Shown: one piece after another, positions 29,418 to 39,343 of the stretch
Numbering within the stretch: position 1 is the first letter of the stretch
Layout of the letters: every line of letters starts with the position of its first letter
Origin: Photobacterium aquae
Lineage (GTDB): Bacteria; Pseudomonadota; Gammaproteobacteria; Enterobacterales; Vibrionaceae
Direction of reading: 5' to 3'
Assembly (NCBI RefSeq): GCF_001029445.1
Contig: NZ_LDOT01000004.1
Coordinates: forward strand, 1-64,000
Length of the DNA: 64,000 nucleotides
The notes under the pieces: generated by a model
Seen by the model: the letters and a program-made list of their open reading frames with translations, nothing else
What the model was told of the DNA's origin: nothing
The model's database searches: none
Translations under genes and position numbers: made by a program

Positions 29418-30059
29418 ATGCCCTACCTTCTCGCTCTGCTATTGAGCATCACAACCCTGACCGGTTGCCAAAGTGCCTACTATTCGGCAATGGAACAAGT
29501 CGGGATCCACAAACGCGATATCATGGTTGACCGGGTAGAGGAGGCCAACGAAGCCCAGCAAGATGCCCAGACCCAGTTCACCAGCGCGCTCGATGCCCTA
29601 AAAGCCCTCAACCATTTCGATGGCGGCGAGCTAGAAGCAGTCTACAACAATATCAACGATCAGTACGAAGCCAGCAGCGAAGCTGCCGAAAAAGTCAGCA
29701 GCCGCATTGCCGCCATTGAAGATGTTGCCAACGCTCTGTTCGACGAATGGCAGGACGAGCTCTCGCTCTACAGCAGTGCCTCATTGCGCCGCGACAGCGA
29801 ACGCAAACTCAAGAGCACCGAGGCTTCCTACAAGCGGATGCTAGCTGCCATGCACCGTGCCGAACAAAAAATGACGCCAGTACTGAATACCCTACGGGAC
29901 AATACCCTGTATCTCAAGCACAACCTCAATGCGGCAGCCATCGGCTCGCTCCAGGGTGATTTCAACAGCCTGCAGCGCGATATCCAGCGCGCCATCACCG
30001 ATATGGAAGCGGCCATCGCCGAGTCAGAGCGCTTTATCAGCCACCTAAAACGCGGCTAG
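29418..30059 (+). CDS. DUF2959 family lipoprotein
   Basis: A 213-residue protein with a lipoprotein signal peptide; the lipobox LTGC places the acylated Cys at residue 17. The rest is almost entirely helical and coiled-coil-like (about 40-210), which is typical of DUF2959. Function is unknown. The residue after Cys is Gln rather than Asp, so outer-membrane sorting is expected. ATG at 29418 has GGAG about 8 nt upstream; the frame opens 10 codons earlier. It overlaps the convergent ATPase gene by 4 bp. Confidence 0.85.
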   Translation: MPYLLALLLSITTLTGCQSAYYSAMEQVGIHKRDIMVDRVEEANEAQQDAQTQFTSALDALKALNHFDGGELEAVYNNINDQYEASSEAAEKVSSRIAAIEDVANALFDEWQDELSLYSSASLRRDSERKLKSTEASYKRMLAAMHRAEQKMTPVLNTLRDNTLYLKHNLNAAAIGSLQGDFNSLQRDIQRAITDMEAAIAESERFISHLKRG

Positions 30060-30592
30060 CACTTCCCAGCCAAGCGAGCCAGCACCCAGCGGGCTCGCTC
30101 TTCTACCGCCCCCCAAGGGACTTCCACCACCGAATAGCCCAACGCCTGATACGTGCTAACCAGCTGCCGGTGGATCGCCTGTGCCTCCTCGAAGCTGTGC
30201 GGCCGCTCGTCGTCCTGCACGTAAATATCGATATGCGGCGCACAACAGTACACCTCCGGATAGTACCCCTTCGCGGCATTCTGGTACTCCTCGCTGACCG
30301 GCACGCCGCCAATCACCAGGTAGGCACAGATATCACCGATCGCCCGGTCGACAAATGCCGGTACCGTGCCGCGCACCGCCTCGGCACGCTGCTCCCCCAT
30401 CAGCTCCAGACACAACGCCGCAAAGCGCGGCAGATCCGTCCAAGGCAGAATGCCGTCAGGCCGTTGCGCCTGTTCGCGGATCAGGGTTCGCGACGCCTCG
30501 GGAAACGTCCGGTAGCCCCGTTCGGCCAGTGCCGCCAGCAAGGTGGTCTTCCCCGCCCCCGGCCCGCCAGTAATAATCATAGGTTGCATCAT
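30056..30592 (-). CDS. P-loop (AAA_28-like) ATPase or kinase
   Basis: A 178-residue single-domain protein with an N-terminal Walker A GGPGAGKTT near residue 10 and later conserved FPEASRTLI and FVDRAIGDICAY blocks, as in the AAA_28 group of small nucleoside-kinase-like ATPases. The substrate is unknown. The start is ambiguous: ATG at 30592 (or the next codon) follows GGGGGAAGGG, and an upstream ATG at 30604 overlaps that purine run. It is downstream of typA on the same strand. Confidence 0.75.
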   Translation of the reverse strand: MMQPMIITGGPGAGKTTLLAALAERGYRTFPEASRTLIREQAQRPDGILPWTDLPRFAALCLELMGEQRAEAVRGTVPAFVDRAIGDICAYLVIGGVPVSEEYQNAAKGYYPEVYCCAPHIDIYVQDDERPHSFEEAQAIHRQLVSTYQALGYSVVEVPWGAVEERARWVLARLAGKC

Positions 30593-30647
30593 CCCTTCCC
30601 CCATCTTTCATGTTATGCCAGCACACTTTTCCCAACGCCAGATACAA

Positions 30648-30682
30648 CAATCCCCCCATGGTCAGACCGATGGGGGGATTGA
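30648..30682. terminator. Inverted repeat / terminator downstream of typA
   Basis: A 12-bp stem CAATCCCCCCAT / ATGGGGGGATTG closes a further GGT / ACC stem. It lies 23 bp after the typA stop. The T-run is weak on both strands, so it may act as an RNA-stabilising hairpin rather than an efficient terminator. Confidence 0.6.
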
Positions 30683-30704
30683 ATTAACGGCAATCAGTCA
30701 GCAA

Positions 30705-32537
30705 TTACTTTGCTGTACGGCTTGCACGCTTACGATCGTTCTCAGTAAGAAGCTTCTTACGGATACGGATGCTTTCTGGTGTTACTTCTACTAGCTCGTC
30801 GTCATCGATGAACTCAAGTGCTTGCTCTAGCGTGTACTTGATTGCTGGAGAAAGAACCTGTGCTTCGTCAGTACCAGATGCACGAACGTTAGTCAGCTGC
30901 TTGCCTTTCAGACAGTTAACAGTCAGGTCGTTAGAACGGTTGTGAATACCGATGATCTGACCTTCGTAAACTTCGTCTGCGTGCTCGGTGAACAGACGGC
31001 CACGCTCCTGCAGGTTGAACAGAGCGTAAGTCAGAGCTTTACCCGTTGCGTTAGAGATCAACACACCGTTGTTACGCTGACCGATGTTACCGCCCTTGTG
31101 AGGACCGTAGTGGTCAAACGTATGGTACAGAAGGCCAGAACCTGAAGTCAGGGTCATGAACTCAGTCTGGAAGCCAATCAGGCCACGAGAAGGCATCATG
31201 AAGTCCATGCGAACACGGCCCTTGCCATCTGGTGCCATGTCAGTCATCTCACCCTTACGCAGGCCGATGTTTTCCATGATACCGCCCTGATGCTCTTCCA
31301 TCACGTCGATAGTTACCGTTTCAAACGGTTCCATCAGATCGCCATTCTCATCACGCTTGATGATAACTTCTGGACGAGATACCGCTAGCTCGAAGCCTTC
31401 ACGACGCATGTTTTCGATCAGGATAGACAGGTGAAGCTCACCACGGCCTGATACGCGGAATTTGTCTGGGTCTTCAGTTTCTTCAACGCGCAGTGCAACG
31501 TTGTGTACCAGTTCTTTCTGCAGACGCTCAAGGATGTTACGAGAAGTAACGAACTTACCTTCTTTACCCGCGAACGGAGAAGTGTTCACCTGGAATGTCA
31601 TGGTTACTGTTGGTTCGTCAACAGTCAGTGCAGGCAGGGCTTCTGGAGTGTTAACGTCACAGATAGTGTCAGAGATCTTAAGCTCGCCAAGACCAGTGAT
31701 CGCGATGATGTCACCCGCAGTTGCTTTCTCAACGTCGTGACGCTCAAGGCCTAGGTAGCCAAGAACAGTACCTACTTTGCCGTTACGCTTCTTGCCGTCA
31801 GCACCAACAACACAAACCTGCTGGTTAGGAACAACAGAACCACGAGTTACACGGCCAACACCGATAACGCCTACGTATGAGCTGTAGTCTAGCTGAGAGA
31901 TCTGCATCTGCAGGGCACCGTCAACGTCAACGTCTGGTGCAGCTACGTTGTCAACGATAGCCTGGAACAATGGTTCCATGTTCTCGCCAGTTTCGCCTTC
32001 TTCCAGAGTTGCCCAGCCGTTTAGTGCTGATGCGTAAACCACTTGGAAGTCTAGCTGTTCGTCAGTTGCACCTAGGTTGTCGAATAGGTCGAATACCTGA
32101 TCCATTACCCACTCAGGGCGTGCACCTGGACGGTCGATCTTGTTGATTACTACGATTGGCTTCAGGCCGTGTGCGAACGCTTTCTGTGTTACGAAACGCG
32201 TCTGAGGCATCGGGCCGTCAACGGCGTCAACGATCAGAAGAACAGAGTCAACCATTGACATGATACGTTCAACTTCGCCACCGAAGTCGGCGTGTCCTGG
32301 GGTGTCAACGATGTTGATGCGGTAATCATTCCAGTTAATTGCTGTGTTCTTAGCAAGAATGGTAATACCACGCTCTTTTTCGATATCGTTGGAATCCATT
32401 ACGCGTTCTTCAACTTCACCGCGAGACTCTAACGTGCCAGACTGCTGAAGCAGCTTGTCAACCAGGGTGGTCTTACCGTGGTCAACGTGCGCAATAATTG
32501 CGATATTTCTTAGTTTATCGATCTGTGGATTTGACAT
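30705..32537 (-). CDS. typA: Ribosome-associated GTPase TypA/BipA
   Basis: Translational GTPase of the EF-G family needed for stress and low-temperature growth and for ribosome assembly. The 610-residue protein has G1 [10 protein letters not shown] (16-25), G3 DTPGHADF (near 76-83), G4 NKID, then EF-G-like domains and the TypA-specific C-terminal domain. It is divergent from glnA, as in E. coli, across a 470-bp regulatory gap. No fusion or truncation is evident. Confidence 0.96.
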   Translation of the reverse strand: MSNPQIDKLRNIAIIAHVDHGKTTLVDKLLQQSGTLESRGEVEERVMDSNDIEKERGITILAKNTAINWNDYRINIVDTPGHADFGGEVERIMSMVDSVLLIVDAVDGPMPQTRFVTQKAFAHGLKPIVVINKIDRPGARPEWVMDQVFDLFDNLGATDEQLDFQVVYASALNGWATLEEGETGENMEPLFQAIVDNVAAPDVDVDGALQMQISQLDYSSYVGVIGVGRVTRGSVVPNQQVCVVGADGKKRNGKVGTVLGYLGLERHDVEKATAGDIIAITGLGELKISDTICDVNTPEALPALTVDEPTVTMTFQVNTSPFAGKEGKFVTSRNILERLQKELVHNVALRVEETEDPDKFRVSGRGELHLSILIENMRREGFELAVSRPEVIIKRDENGDLMEPFETVTIDVMEEHQGGIMENIGLRKGEMTDMAPDGKGRVRMDFMMPSRGLIGFQTEFMTLTSGSGLLYHTFDHYGPHKGGNIGQRNNGVLISNATGKALTYALFNLQERGRLFTEHADEVYEGQIIGIHNRSNDLTVNCLKGKQLTNVRASGTDEAQVLSPAIKYTLEQALEFIDDDELVEVTPESIRIRKKLLTENDRKRASRTAK

Positions 32538-32637
32538 GGATTCACATTCACTCAGAACATGCAGCGACCGGATGACGCTACGTGGTTAAAAAAACGGCTC
32601 ATAATCTAACAGATTTTACGCCAAAACCCACCTATTA

Positions 32638-32653
32638 TGTGATTTATATCACC
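32638..32653. promoter_or_regulatory. CRP-binding site in the typA-glnA gap
   Basis: TGTGA-TTTATA-TCACC matches the CRP consensus TGTGA-N6-TCACA in nine of ten core bases. It lies 100 bp upstream of typA and about 370 bp upstream of glnA. E. coli glnA has a CRP-dependent sigma-70 promoter in addition to the sigma-54 one. Confidence 0.65.
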
Positions 32654-32810
32654 GCATTTTTATCTATACCCGAGAATACAAGCCCTAAGCTGAGACCCAA
32701 ACGGCCATATTGGCGCGCTCAGGGCCGCCCTGCGACCGGTTATCCATTGACAATATGCCACTCTGGGCTATGTTAGATACGCACACAAAACATGTGAAAA
32801 CCCCATCAAC

Positions 32811-32847
32811 GCACCATATTGGTGCAACACCTCACCAAGTTAGTGCA
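32811..32847 (+). promoter_or_regulatory. Tandem NtrC enhancer sites of glnA
   Basis: Two NtrC-like palindromes, GCACCATATTGGTGCA (32811-32826) and TCACCAAGTTAGTGCA (32832-32847), resemble the consensus GCACCA-N5-TGGTGC. Their centres are 21 bp apart, two helical turns, and they lie 60-100 bp upstream of the sigma-54 promoter. Confidence 0.8.
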
Positions 32848-32908
32848 CAAAAATGGAGTTTTAGTGCCTCTTTGCAGCAAGAATGCGCTGTTTTGGGGCT
32901 TTAAAAAG

Positions 32909-32925
32909 TTGGCACACTTCTCGCA
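32909..32925 (+). promoter_or_regulatory. Sigma-54 promoter of glnA
   Basis: TTGGCACACTTCTCGCA has the invariant GG and GC of the -24/-12 elements separated by exactly 10 bp. Transcription should begin near 32935, about 70 bp before the glnA start codon. Confidence 0.82.
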
Positions 32926-33007
32926 AAGACCATTAGCAATACGAGCGACAGCAGCTCGACACCTAATTTGCGGCCAGTTGCCCAATTAACACCGGAGGTT
33001 ACTCAAG

Positions 33008-34417
33008 ATGTCAGTAGAAAACGTACTTGCGCTGATTCAGGAAAACGAAGTTAAGTTTGTCGACCTACGCTTTACCGATACCAAAGGTAAAGAGCAGCAC
33101 ATTTCTATCCCTTCCCACCAGATCGATGCTGATTTCTTCGAAGAGGGCAAGATGTTTGACGGCTCTTCTGTTGCTGGCTGGAAGGGCATCAACGAATCAG
33201 ACATGGTGATGATGCCTGATGCGGCAAGCGCGGTGCTAGACCCATTCACCGAAGATGCCACGCTCAATATCCGCTGTGACATCCTTGAACCAGCCACTAT
33301 GCAAGGCTACGACCGCGATCCTCGCTCTATCGCCAAGCGTGCCGAAGATTTCATGCGTGCGACCGGCATTGCCGATACCGTGCTGGTAGGCCCAGAGCCA
33401 GAGTTCTTCCTATTCGACGACGTGAAGTTCGCAACAGACATGTCAGGCTCTTTCTTCAAAATCGACGACGTAGAAGCAGCCTGGAATACCGGTTCTGACT
33501 TCGAAGGCGGCAACAAGGGCCACCGCCCGGGCGTGAAAGGCGGTTACTTCCCTGTCGCGCCAGTTGATTCCTCACAAGACATCCGCTCTGCGATGTGTCT
33601 GATTATGGAAGAGATGGGCCTTGTGGTCGAAGCCCACCACCACGAAGTGGCAACCGCGGGCCAGAACGAGATCGCAACGCGCTTCAACACCCTGACCAGC
33701 AAAGCCGACGAAATCCAAATCTACAAATACGTGGTGCACAACGTGGCACACGCCTTCGGCAAAACGGCAACCTTCATGCCAAAACCACTGGTTGGTGACA
33801 ACGGCTCAGGCATGCACGTCCACCAGTCTCTGGCAAAAGACGGCGTAAACCTGTTTGCAGGCGACAAGTACGGCGGCCTGTCAGAAATGGCACTGTACTA
33901 CATCGGCGGTATCATCAAGCACGCACGTGCCATCAACGCCTTTGCCAACCCGTCAACCAACTCGTACAAGCGTCTGGTACCGGGCTTTGAAGCACCGGTT
34001 ATGCTGGCCTACTCAGCCCGCAACCGCTCTGCCTCTATCCGTATCCCGGTAGTACCAAGCCCGAAAGCACGCCGTATCGAAGTGCGCTTCCCGGATCCTG
34101 CTGCCAACCCTTACTTGGCATTTGCAGCCATGCTGATGGCGGGCCTTGACGGCATCCAGAACAAGATCCACCCGGGCGAGGCGATGGATAAAGATCTGTA
34201 CGACCTACCGGCAGAAGAAGCGGCAGAAATTCCAAAAGTGGCAGAGTCACTGCAAGGCGCCCTACAGGCTCTGGACGATGACCGTGAATTCCTGACCACG
34301 GGCGGCGTTTTCTCTGACGATTTCATCGATTCTTATATCGCCCTGAAATCTCAGGATGTTGAGCGAATCAACATGACTACGCACCCATTGGAGTTCGAGC
34401 TGTACTACTCAGTGTAA
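33008..34417 (+). CDS. glnA: Glutamine synthetase, type I
   Basis: Assimilates ammonium by forming glutamine from glutamate and ATP; the enzyme is a dodecamer in the cytoplasm. The 469-residue protein has the signature FDGSSVAGW near 49-57, the ATP-binding [12 protein letters not shown] block and the adenylylation tyrosine near 398 in DLYDLPAEE, so GlnE control is expected. GGAGG lies 9 nt upstream of the start. Transcription is controlled by NtrC and sigma-54 (sites above). A terminator follows, separating it from glnL. Confidence 0.97.
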   Translation: MSVENVLALIQENEVKFVDLRFTDTKGKEQHISIPSHQIDADFFEEGKMFDGSSVAGWKGINESDMVMMPDAASAVLDPFTEDATLNIRCDILEPATMQGYDRDPRSIAKRAEDFMRATGIADTVLVGPEPEFFLFDDVKFATDMSGSFFKIDDVEAAWNTGSDFEGGNKGHRPGVKGGYFPVAPVDSSQDIRSAMCLIMEEMGLVVEAHHHEVATAGQNEIATRFNTLTSKADEIQIYKYVVHNVAHAFGKTATFMPKPLVGDNGSGMHVHQSLAKDGVNLFAGDKYGGLSEMALYYIGGIIKHARAINAFANPSTNSYKRLVPGFEAPVMLAYSARNRSASIRIPVVPSPKARRIEVRFPDPAANPYLAFAAMLMAGLDGIQNKIHPGEAMDKDLYDLPAEEAAEIPKVAESLQGALQALDDDREFLTTGGVFSDDFIDSYIALKSQDVERINMTTHPLEFELYYSV

Positions 34418-34448
34418 GTAACTGCAAAAGCGTTCTCACCGAACTTCT

Positions 34449-34478
34449 AGGCCGGCCTCACATGCCGGCCTTCTTTTT
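34449..34478 (+). terminator. Terminator of glnA
   Basis: Stem AGGCCGGC / GCCGGCCT with a 7-nt loop, then TCTTTTT. Some read-through into the DUF4124 and glnL genes is likely, as in E. coli. Confidence 0.85.
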
Positions 34479-34539
34479 ATTGCGGCCGCTAGCCATCGTG
34501 ACAACAATAAAACCATGGCACATTACTTACCCAACGATT

Positions 34540-35124
34540 ATGAAACGACCCGTCACATCCTTGGCCCTCGTCACCCTCTTCGGCTCACTATCCGCACCAG
34601 TTTTGGCTGAATCGACCCTCTATTCGTGGGAAGACGAAAACGGCGTCGTCCACTTCACAGACCAACCACAACCCGATGCCCAACCCCTGATCATCAAGGC
34701 GCCCAAGATCCAAACACCGCCGCCGACCACGCAGCCGGCCGCTCAGGGAGACCAACCCATTGCCACGCAGCAGCCCACCGCAACCAGCGATGAGCAAGAG
34801 GCCGTCAAGCCAGAAGTCACCCTTGTTAGCCCCAGCCACGAGGCGACCCTGCGCGACAACAGCGGCAATATTACCGTGGTAGCCAGCAGCCCCCTCAAGC
34901 TCAATAAGGGTCACTCAGTCCAACTACGCATCGATGACCAGATCTTCGGCCGGCCCCAAACCCAGTTACGCTGGCAACTCACCAATATCGACCGAGGCAG
35001 CCACACCCTTCAGGTCGATTTGCTCAAGTACGGCAAGGTTATTGCATCATCAGAGAAAATCACTGTTTACCTGCACCGTGCCCGCGTCAACCAACACGTA
35101 CGACCCGCACCGAGCCCGAAATAG
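34540..35124 (+). CDS. Secreted DUF4124-domain protein
   Basis: A 194-residue protein with a signal peptide (1-23, ending VLA) and an N-terminal DUF4124 domain (YSWEDENGVVHFTDQP, about 27-60). A low-complexity Pro/Gln linker (about 62-90) and a C-terminal beta-rich domain follow. Function is unknown. It sits between glnA and glnL, the same place as in Vibrio, so it is probably part of the nitrogen-regulated transcript. ATG at 34540 is used; the frame opens 26 codons earlier, inside the glnA terminator. Confidence 0.82.
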   Translation: MKRPVTSLALVTLFGSLSAPVLAESTLYSWEDENGVVHFTDQPQPDAQPLIIKAPKIQTPPPTTQPAAQGDQPIATQQPTATSDEQEAVKPEVTLVSPSHEATLRDNSGNITVVASSPLKLNKGHSVQLRIDDQIFGRPQTQLRWQLTNIDRGSHTLQVDLLKYGKVIASSEKITVYLHRARVNQHVRPAPSPK

Positions 35125-35144
35125 CAAAGCGCGGCACTTTTTCG

Positions 35145-35173
35145 TTCACGATACCAGGCAGACAGGCTACACT
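35145..35173 (+). promoter_or_regulatory. Probable sigma-70 promoter of glnL-glnG
   Basis: -35 TTCACG (35145-35150), a 17-bp spacer and -10 TACACT (35168-35173) would start transcription near 35180, inside the NtrC site that follows. Confidence 0.5.
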
Positions 35174-35177
35174 TGAT

Positions 35178-35194
35178 TGCACCAAGTTGGTGCA
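35178..35194 (+). promoter_or_regulatory. NtrC operator at the glnL promoter
   Basis: TGCACCAAGTTGGTGCA is a perfect palindrome around one central base and matches the NtrC consensus. It overlaps the predicted start of glnL transcription, so bound NtrC should repress its own operon, as known for E. coli glnLp. A second partial half-site (TGCACCATGATG) follows at about 35208. Confidence 0.85.
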
Positions 35195-35243
35195 CTTCCA
35201 GTTCACTGCACCATGATGAACTGCCAAGACAAGGATGGTAATT

Positions 35244-36293
35244 GTGACCGATGCATTCTCACCGCTGATTTTGGACAATCTGGTTACGGCCGTGGTCTTG
35301 CTCGACGAAGGGTTGGCGATCCGCTACGTTAACCCGGCAGCGGAGCAACTGCTCTCATTTAGCAAGCGTCGGCTCAACGATACCCACTTTCCCGACCTTC
35401 TCCAGCACAGCTCGATAGACCTCGGGCTGATCCAGCAAACACTGCAAAGCGGACAGGGGTTGGCCGACAGCGACGTCACACTGGTGATCGACGGCCGCCA
35501 CCATATTCTGGAACTCAGTGCCAGTCCCCTGTCATACCAGCGCGAATTGCTGATCCTGCTCGAGCTCAAGCCCATCGACCAGCAACGCCGGATCAGTCAG
35601 GAATTGAGCCAACATGCCCAACAGCAAGCTGCCAAGGAACTGGTTCGCGGCCTTGCCCACGAGATAAAAAACCCGCTTGGCGGACTGCGCGGAGCAGCCC
35701 AATTGCTGGAAAAAACCCTGCCCGACCCGAGCTACCACGAATATACCCAGATGATCATCGAACAAGCCGATCGGCTGCGTAATCTGGTCGATCGCCTACT
35801 TGGCCCGCAGCGCCCCGGCAGCCGCTGCGAAAGCAATATTCACCTGGTGATGGAAAAGGTCCGCCAGCTAGTCAATCTCGATAGCGGCCCGCACATCAAG
35901 CTCCACCGCGACTATGATCCCAGCCTGCCTGACTTCACGATGGATCCGGACCAGCTCGAACAGGCCATCCTCAATATCGTCAGCAACGCGGCACAGGCCC
36001 TTGAAGCACACGGCGGCGGCAACATCACCCTCAAGACCCGTACAGCACACCAGACCATGATCCACGGTCGGCGCTTCAGGGTGGCGGCGAAAATTGACAT
36101 TATCGACGATGGCCCCGGGATCCCGAGTGATATCCAAGACACCCTGTTCTACCCCATGGTGACAGGGCGCGAGGGCGGGACCGGACTCGGGTTGTCTATC
36201 GCCCAGAACCTGATCGATCAACACCAAGGCAAAATCGAAGTGATCAGCTGGCCGGGACACACCCAATTCACCTTGTATCTACCGATAAAATAA
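35244..36293 (+). CDS. glnL: Nitrogen regulation sensor kinase NtrB
   Basis: Cytoplasmic PII-controlled histidine kinase/phosphatase for NtrC. The 349-residue protein has a PAS domain (about 8-110), a dimerisation/phosphoacceptor domain with H139 in GLAHEIKNP, and an HATPase domain with the N, D-G-P-G-I and G-T-G-L-G-L boxes. GTG at 35244 is chosen because AAGGA lies 9 nt upstream; the ATG at 35235 overlaps that site. It precedes glnG by 50 bp. Confidence 0.95.
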   Translation: MTDAFSPLILDNLVTAVVLLDEGLAIRYVNPAAEQLLSFSKRRLNDTHFPDLLQHSSIDLGLIQQTLQSGQGLADSDVTLVIDGRHHILELSASPLSYQRELLILLELKPIDQQRRISQELSQHAQQQAAKELVRGLAHEIKNPLGGLRGAAQLLEKTLPDPSYHEYTQMIIEQADRLRNLVDRLLGPQRPGSRCESNIHLVMEKVRQLVNLDSGPHIKLHRDYDPSLPDFTMDPDQLEQAILNIVSNAAQALEAHGGGNITLKTRTAHQTMIHGRRFRVAAKIDIIDDGPGIPSDIQDTLFYPMVTGREGGTGLGLSIAQNLIDQHQGKIEVISWPGHTQFTLYLPIK

Positions 36294-36343
36294 CAATACG
36301 TTCAGTGCCGCTGCCAAGCGGCCAGCTAGCAAGAGGATTCCCT

Positions 36344-37759
36344 ATGAGCAAAGGACTTATCTGGGTTGTTGATGATGACAGCTCTATCCGCTGGGTACTG
36401 GAAAAAACCCTGACCGCAGCCGGTTTGAAATGCGATACCTTTGCCAACGCCGACAGCGTACTGGAGGCGCTGGAACGTAGCGTGCCCGACGTCTTGGTCT
36501 CAGATATCCGGATGCCGGGCACCGATGGCCTGGCTCTGCTGCGCAACCTCCAGACCGGCTATCCAACTCTGCCCGTCATCATCATGACCGCCCATTCCGA
36601 TCTCGATGCCGCCGTCAACGCCTATCAGGAAGGTGCTTTCGAGTACCTGCCAAAGCCATTCGATATCGACGAGGCCGTCAGTCTGGTCGAGCGTGCTGTG
36701 ACCCACAGCCAAGAGCAGAAGAGGCAGCAACAGCCTGAAGAGCTGGCCCCCAATGCGCCGGAAATCATCGGTGAGGCCCCGGCCATGCAAGAGGTCTTCC
36801 GCGCCATCGGTCGGCTGTCGCGATCATCGATTTCGGTCCTGATCAACGGCGAGTCGGGGACAGGCAAGGAGCTGGTCGCCCACGCCCTCCACCGCCACAG
36901 CCCACGCAGCCACAAGGAATTTATCGCCCTCAACATGGCCGCCATCCCCAAGGATCTGATCGAATCCGAGCTGTTCGGCCATGAAAAGGGCGCGTTCACG
37001 GGGGCCAACAATGTTCGTCAAGGGCGCTTCGAGCAAGCCAACGGCGGGACCCTGTTCCTCGACGAGATCGGCGATATGCCGCTCGATATCCAAACCCGCT
37101 TGCTCCGAGTGTTGGCCGACGGCCAGTTTTACCGGGTTGGCGGCCACGCCCCGGTTCAAGTCGATGTGCGGATCATCGCCGCCACCCACCAGAACCTCGA
37201 ACGGCTTGTGGCAAACGGGGACTTCCGCGAAGATCTGTTCCACCGCCTCAATGTCATCCGGGTCCACCTACCGGCCCTCAAAGACCGCCGGCAGGACATC
37301 CCCCAGCTCACCCGCCACTTCCTTCAACGGGCAGCTGACGAACTAGGGGTTGAGATGAAAAGCCTCCACCCAGACAGCGAAGAAGTCCTAAGCCAACTCG
37401 ACTGGCCGGGCAATGTCCGCCAGCTGGAAAACACCTGCCGCTGGCTGACGGTGATGGCCAGCGGCAAGGAAATCCTACCCGCCGACCTGCCAGCAGAATT
37501 GCTGTCCCCGTCGGATACCGACAGAAACGAGCAGGGCGAGGGCCACTGGCACGACGCACTCGAGAAATGGGCTCGTGACAACCTCAAGCAGGGAAACCAA
37601 AACCTGCTCAGCGAAGCCCTGCCCGAGTTCGAGAAAGTGCTTCTCGAGGCGGCCCTCGATTTCACCCACGGCCATAAGCAAGAAGCCGCCCGCCTACTCG
37701 GCTGGGGCCGCAATACCCTGACCCGCAAGCTAAAAGAGCTCAATATCAGCGCCAACTGA
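36344..37759 (+). CDS. glnG: Nitrogen regulation response regulator NtrC
   Basis: Sigma-54-dependent activator. The 471-residue protein has a receiver domain with phosphoacceptor D54, a central AAA+ domain (Walker A GESGTGKE near 168, GAFTGA near 214) and a C-terminal Fis-type helix-turn-helix (GWGRNTLTRKLKEL). ATG at 36344 follows AAGAGG; the frame opens 13 codons earlier. Sites for it are visible before glnA and glnL. Confidence 0.96.
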   Translation: MSKGLIWVVDDDSSIRWVLEKTLTAAGLKCDTFANADSVLEALERSVPDVLVSDIRMPGTDGLALLRNLQTGYPTLPVIIMTAHSDLDAAVNAYQEGAFEYLPKPFDIDEAVSLVERAVTHSQEQKRQQQPEELAPNAPEIIGEAPAMQEVFRAIGRLSRSSISVLINGESGTGKELVAHALHRHSPRSHKEFIALNMAAIPKDLIESELFGHEKGAFTGANNVRQGRFEQANGGTLFLDEIGDMPLDIQTRLLRVLADGQFYRVGGHAPVQVDVRIIAATHQNLERLVANGDFREDLFHRLNVIRVHLPALKDRRQDIPQLTRHFLQRAADELGVEMKSLHPDSEEVLSQLDWPGNVRQLENTCRWLTVMASGKEILPADLPAELLSPSDTDRNEQGEGHWHDALEKWARDNLKQGNQNLLSEALPEFEKVLLEAALDFTHGHKQEAARLLGWGRNTLTRKLKELNISAN

Positions 37760-37765
37760 CTTTCC

Positions 37766-37790
37766 CCGCCCCTTGCCCTGCAAGGGGCGG
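37766..37790 (+). terminator. Hairpin after glnG
   Basis: A 10-bp perfect stem CCGCCCCTTG / CAAGGGGCGG with a 5-nt loop directly follows the glnG stop. There is no T-run, so termination strength is uncertain. Confidence 0.55.
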
Positions 37791-37926
37791 CCCCAAGGAT
37801 CAACAGAATTGGTAAGCATCAACAGAGTTTCTTTCCGCATCGACAATAAGCCCGCTTATCTATAATGATTGTCACACATGACTTGCGTATACTGATGCAC
37901 CAGTTTTACATGGGATACCGATAATT

Positions 37927-38928
37927 ATGATTACCAAGCAGCTTCCTTTAACTGATCTCCACCGTCACCTTGATGGCAACATCCGCATCCAGACCATCCT
38001 TGAACTTGGCCAGCAATTCGGCATGGCACTACCAGGCCATGATCTGGAGTCGCTCCGTCCTCATGTCCAAATCGTAGAAGCAGAGCCTAGCTTGGTAGCC
38101 TTCCTCTCCAAGCTGGACTGGGGCGTCGCGGTCCTTGGTGATCTGGAAGCCTGCCGACGCGTCGCCTACGAAAACGTCGAAGATGCCCTCAATGCCCAAA
38201 TCGACTATGCCGAGCTCCGTTTCTCACCCTACTACATGGCGATGAAACACAACCTGCCTGTGGCCGGCGTAGTGGAAGCAGTTGTCGATGGTGTTCGGGC
38301 TGGTTGCCGTGATTTCGGTATCCAAGCCAACCTGATCGGGATCATGAGCCGCACCTTCGGCACCAGCGCATGCCAGCAAGAGCTTGATGCCCTGATGAGC
38401 CAAAAAGACCATCTGGTTGCCATCGACCTCGCCGGCGACGAGCTGGGACAGCCGGGCGATCAGTTCGTCTCCCACTTCAAACAGGTACGCGATGCGGGCC
38501 TGAGAGTCACCGTCCATGCCGGTGAGGCGGCGGGCCCAGAGAGCATGTGGCAGGCCATCCGCGATCTGGGTGCCGTGCGTATCGGCCACGGCGTCAAAGC
38601 CATTCACGATCCGAAACTGATGGACTACCTGGCCGAGCACAAAATCGGCATCGAGTCATGCTTGACCTCGAATATCCAGACCAGCACCGTAGAATCTTTC
38701 GCGGCCCACCCGATCAAGCAATTCCTCGACCACGGTATCCTCGCCTGCCTCAACACCGATGACCCAGCGGTAGAAGGCATCGAGCTACCACACGAATACA
38801 ATGTCGCCGCACCGCAAGTCGGCCTGTCCCAGGCGCAAATCCGCCAGGCACAGATCAACGGCCTTGAGCTCGCCTTCCTGTCCGATGCGGACAAGCTGGC
38901 ATTGAAAGAAAAAGCAGCCAAGCGCTAA
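37927..38928 (+). CDS. add: Adenosine deaminase
   Basis: Deaminates adenosine and deoxyadenosine to inosine forms; zinc enzyme. The 333-residue protein has the metal ligands H12 and H14 in LHRHLDGN, the HAGEA block near 198 and NTDDP near 278, which supplies the catalytic Asp pair. The start at 37927 has only a weak ribosome site. It is monocistronic, ending at a strong terminator. Confidence 0.95.
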   Translation: MITKQLPLTDLHRHLDGNIRIQTILELGQQFGMALPGHDLESLRPHVQIVEAEPSLVAFLSKLDWGVAVLGDLEACRRVAYENVEDALNAQIDYAELRFSPYYMAMKHNLPVAGVVEAVVDGVRAGCRDFGIQANLIGIMSRTFGTSACQQELDALMSQKDHLVAIDLAGDELGQPGDQFVSHFKQVRDAGLRVTVHAGEAAGPESMWQAIRDLGAVRIGHGVKAIHDPKLMDYLAEHKIGIESCLTSNIQTSTVESFAAHPIKQFLDHGILACLNTDDPAVEGIELPHEYNVAAPQVGLSQAQIRQAQINGLELAFLSDADKLALKEKAAKR

Positions 38929-38934
38929 TCGTCA

Positions 38935-38968
38935 AACAGGCTCCATCACGGAGCCTGTTTTCTTTTTC
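38935..38968 (+). terminator. Terminator of add
   Basis: A 10-bp stem AACAGGCTCC / GGAGCCTGTT with loop ATCAC, then TTCTTTTTC. Confidence 0.9.
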
Positions 38969-39147
38969 TCGTTGTCTCATTATTAATAATTCCACACAAA
39001 ATGCTCACTTTTTGAGCTGACCCCATTCCCTCATCGGGACTTTTGCGTAAAATACCCCCCGGTTCTCAGGCTTGCCTGCAGATCACGCGGAATTGCCACC
39101 GGCAACCCGCCCGAACACCAACCAAACACAACTGTGGGTACCCCACC

Positions 39148-39276
39148 ATGCTGGAAAGTCTATTTTCTTTCAGCGTGGCAATGCCTGCTGTCAGCGAGCT
39201 CGCCGCCAACGGCCCGGGCCATTTCGCTGCCGGCATCCTGGCGCTGATTGCCGCGGTGAATATGTTCAACGGCTAA
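39148..39276 (+). CDS. YshB-like small membrane protein
   Basis: A 42-residue ORF starting MLESLFSF, with an alanine- and leucine-rich hydrophobic helix at about 26-39 and a terminator directly after it. E. coli YshB is a 36-residue membrane protein that also starts MLES and is encoded between glnG and hemN, the same interval as here. The ribosome site is poor. A hairpin with stems GCGG/CCGC and TTGCC/GGCAA lies at 39087-39110 in the leader. The assignment rests on position, start and size rather than strong identity. Confidence 0.6.
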   Translation: MLESLFSFSVAMPAVSELAANGPGHFAAGILALIAAVNMFNG

Positions 39277-39287
39277 GCCGAAAAACA

Positions 39288-39319
39288 AAAAGCCCCGTAC
39301 CTTGCGATACGGGGCTTTT
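39288..39319. terminator. Bidirectional terminator between the YshB-like ORF and hemN
   Basis: Stem AAAAGCCCCGTA / TACGGGGCTTTT with an 8-nt loop, usable on both strands. Confidence 0.88.
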
Positions 39320-39343
39320 GTCTATCTCGCCGAGACAGAGCGC

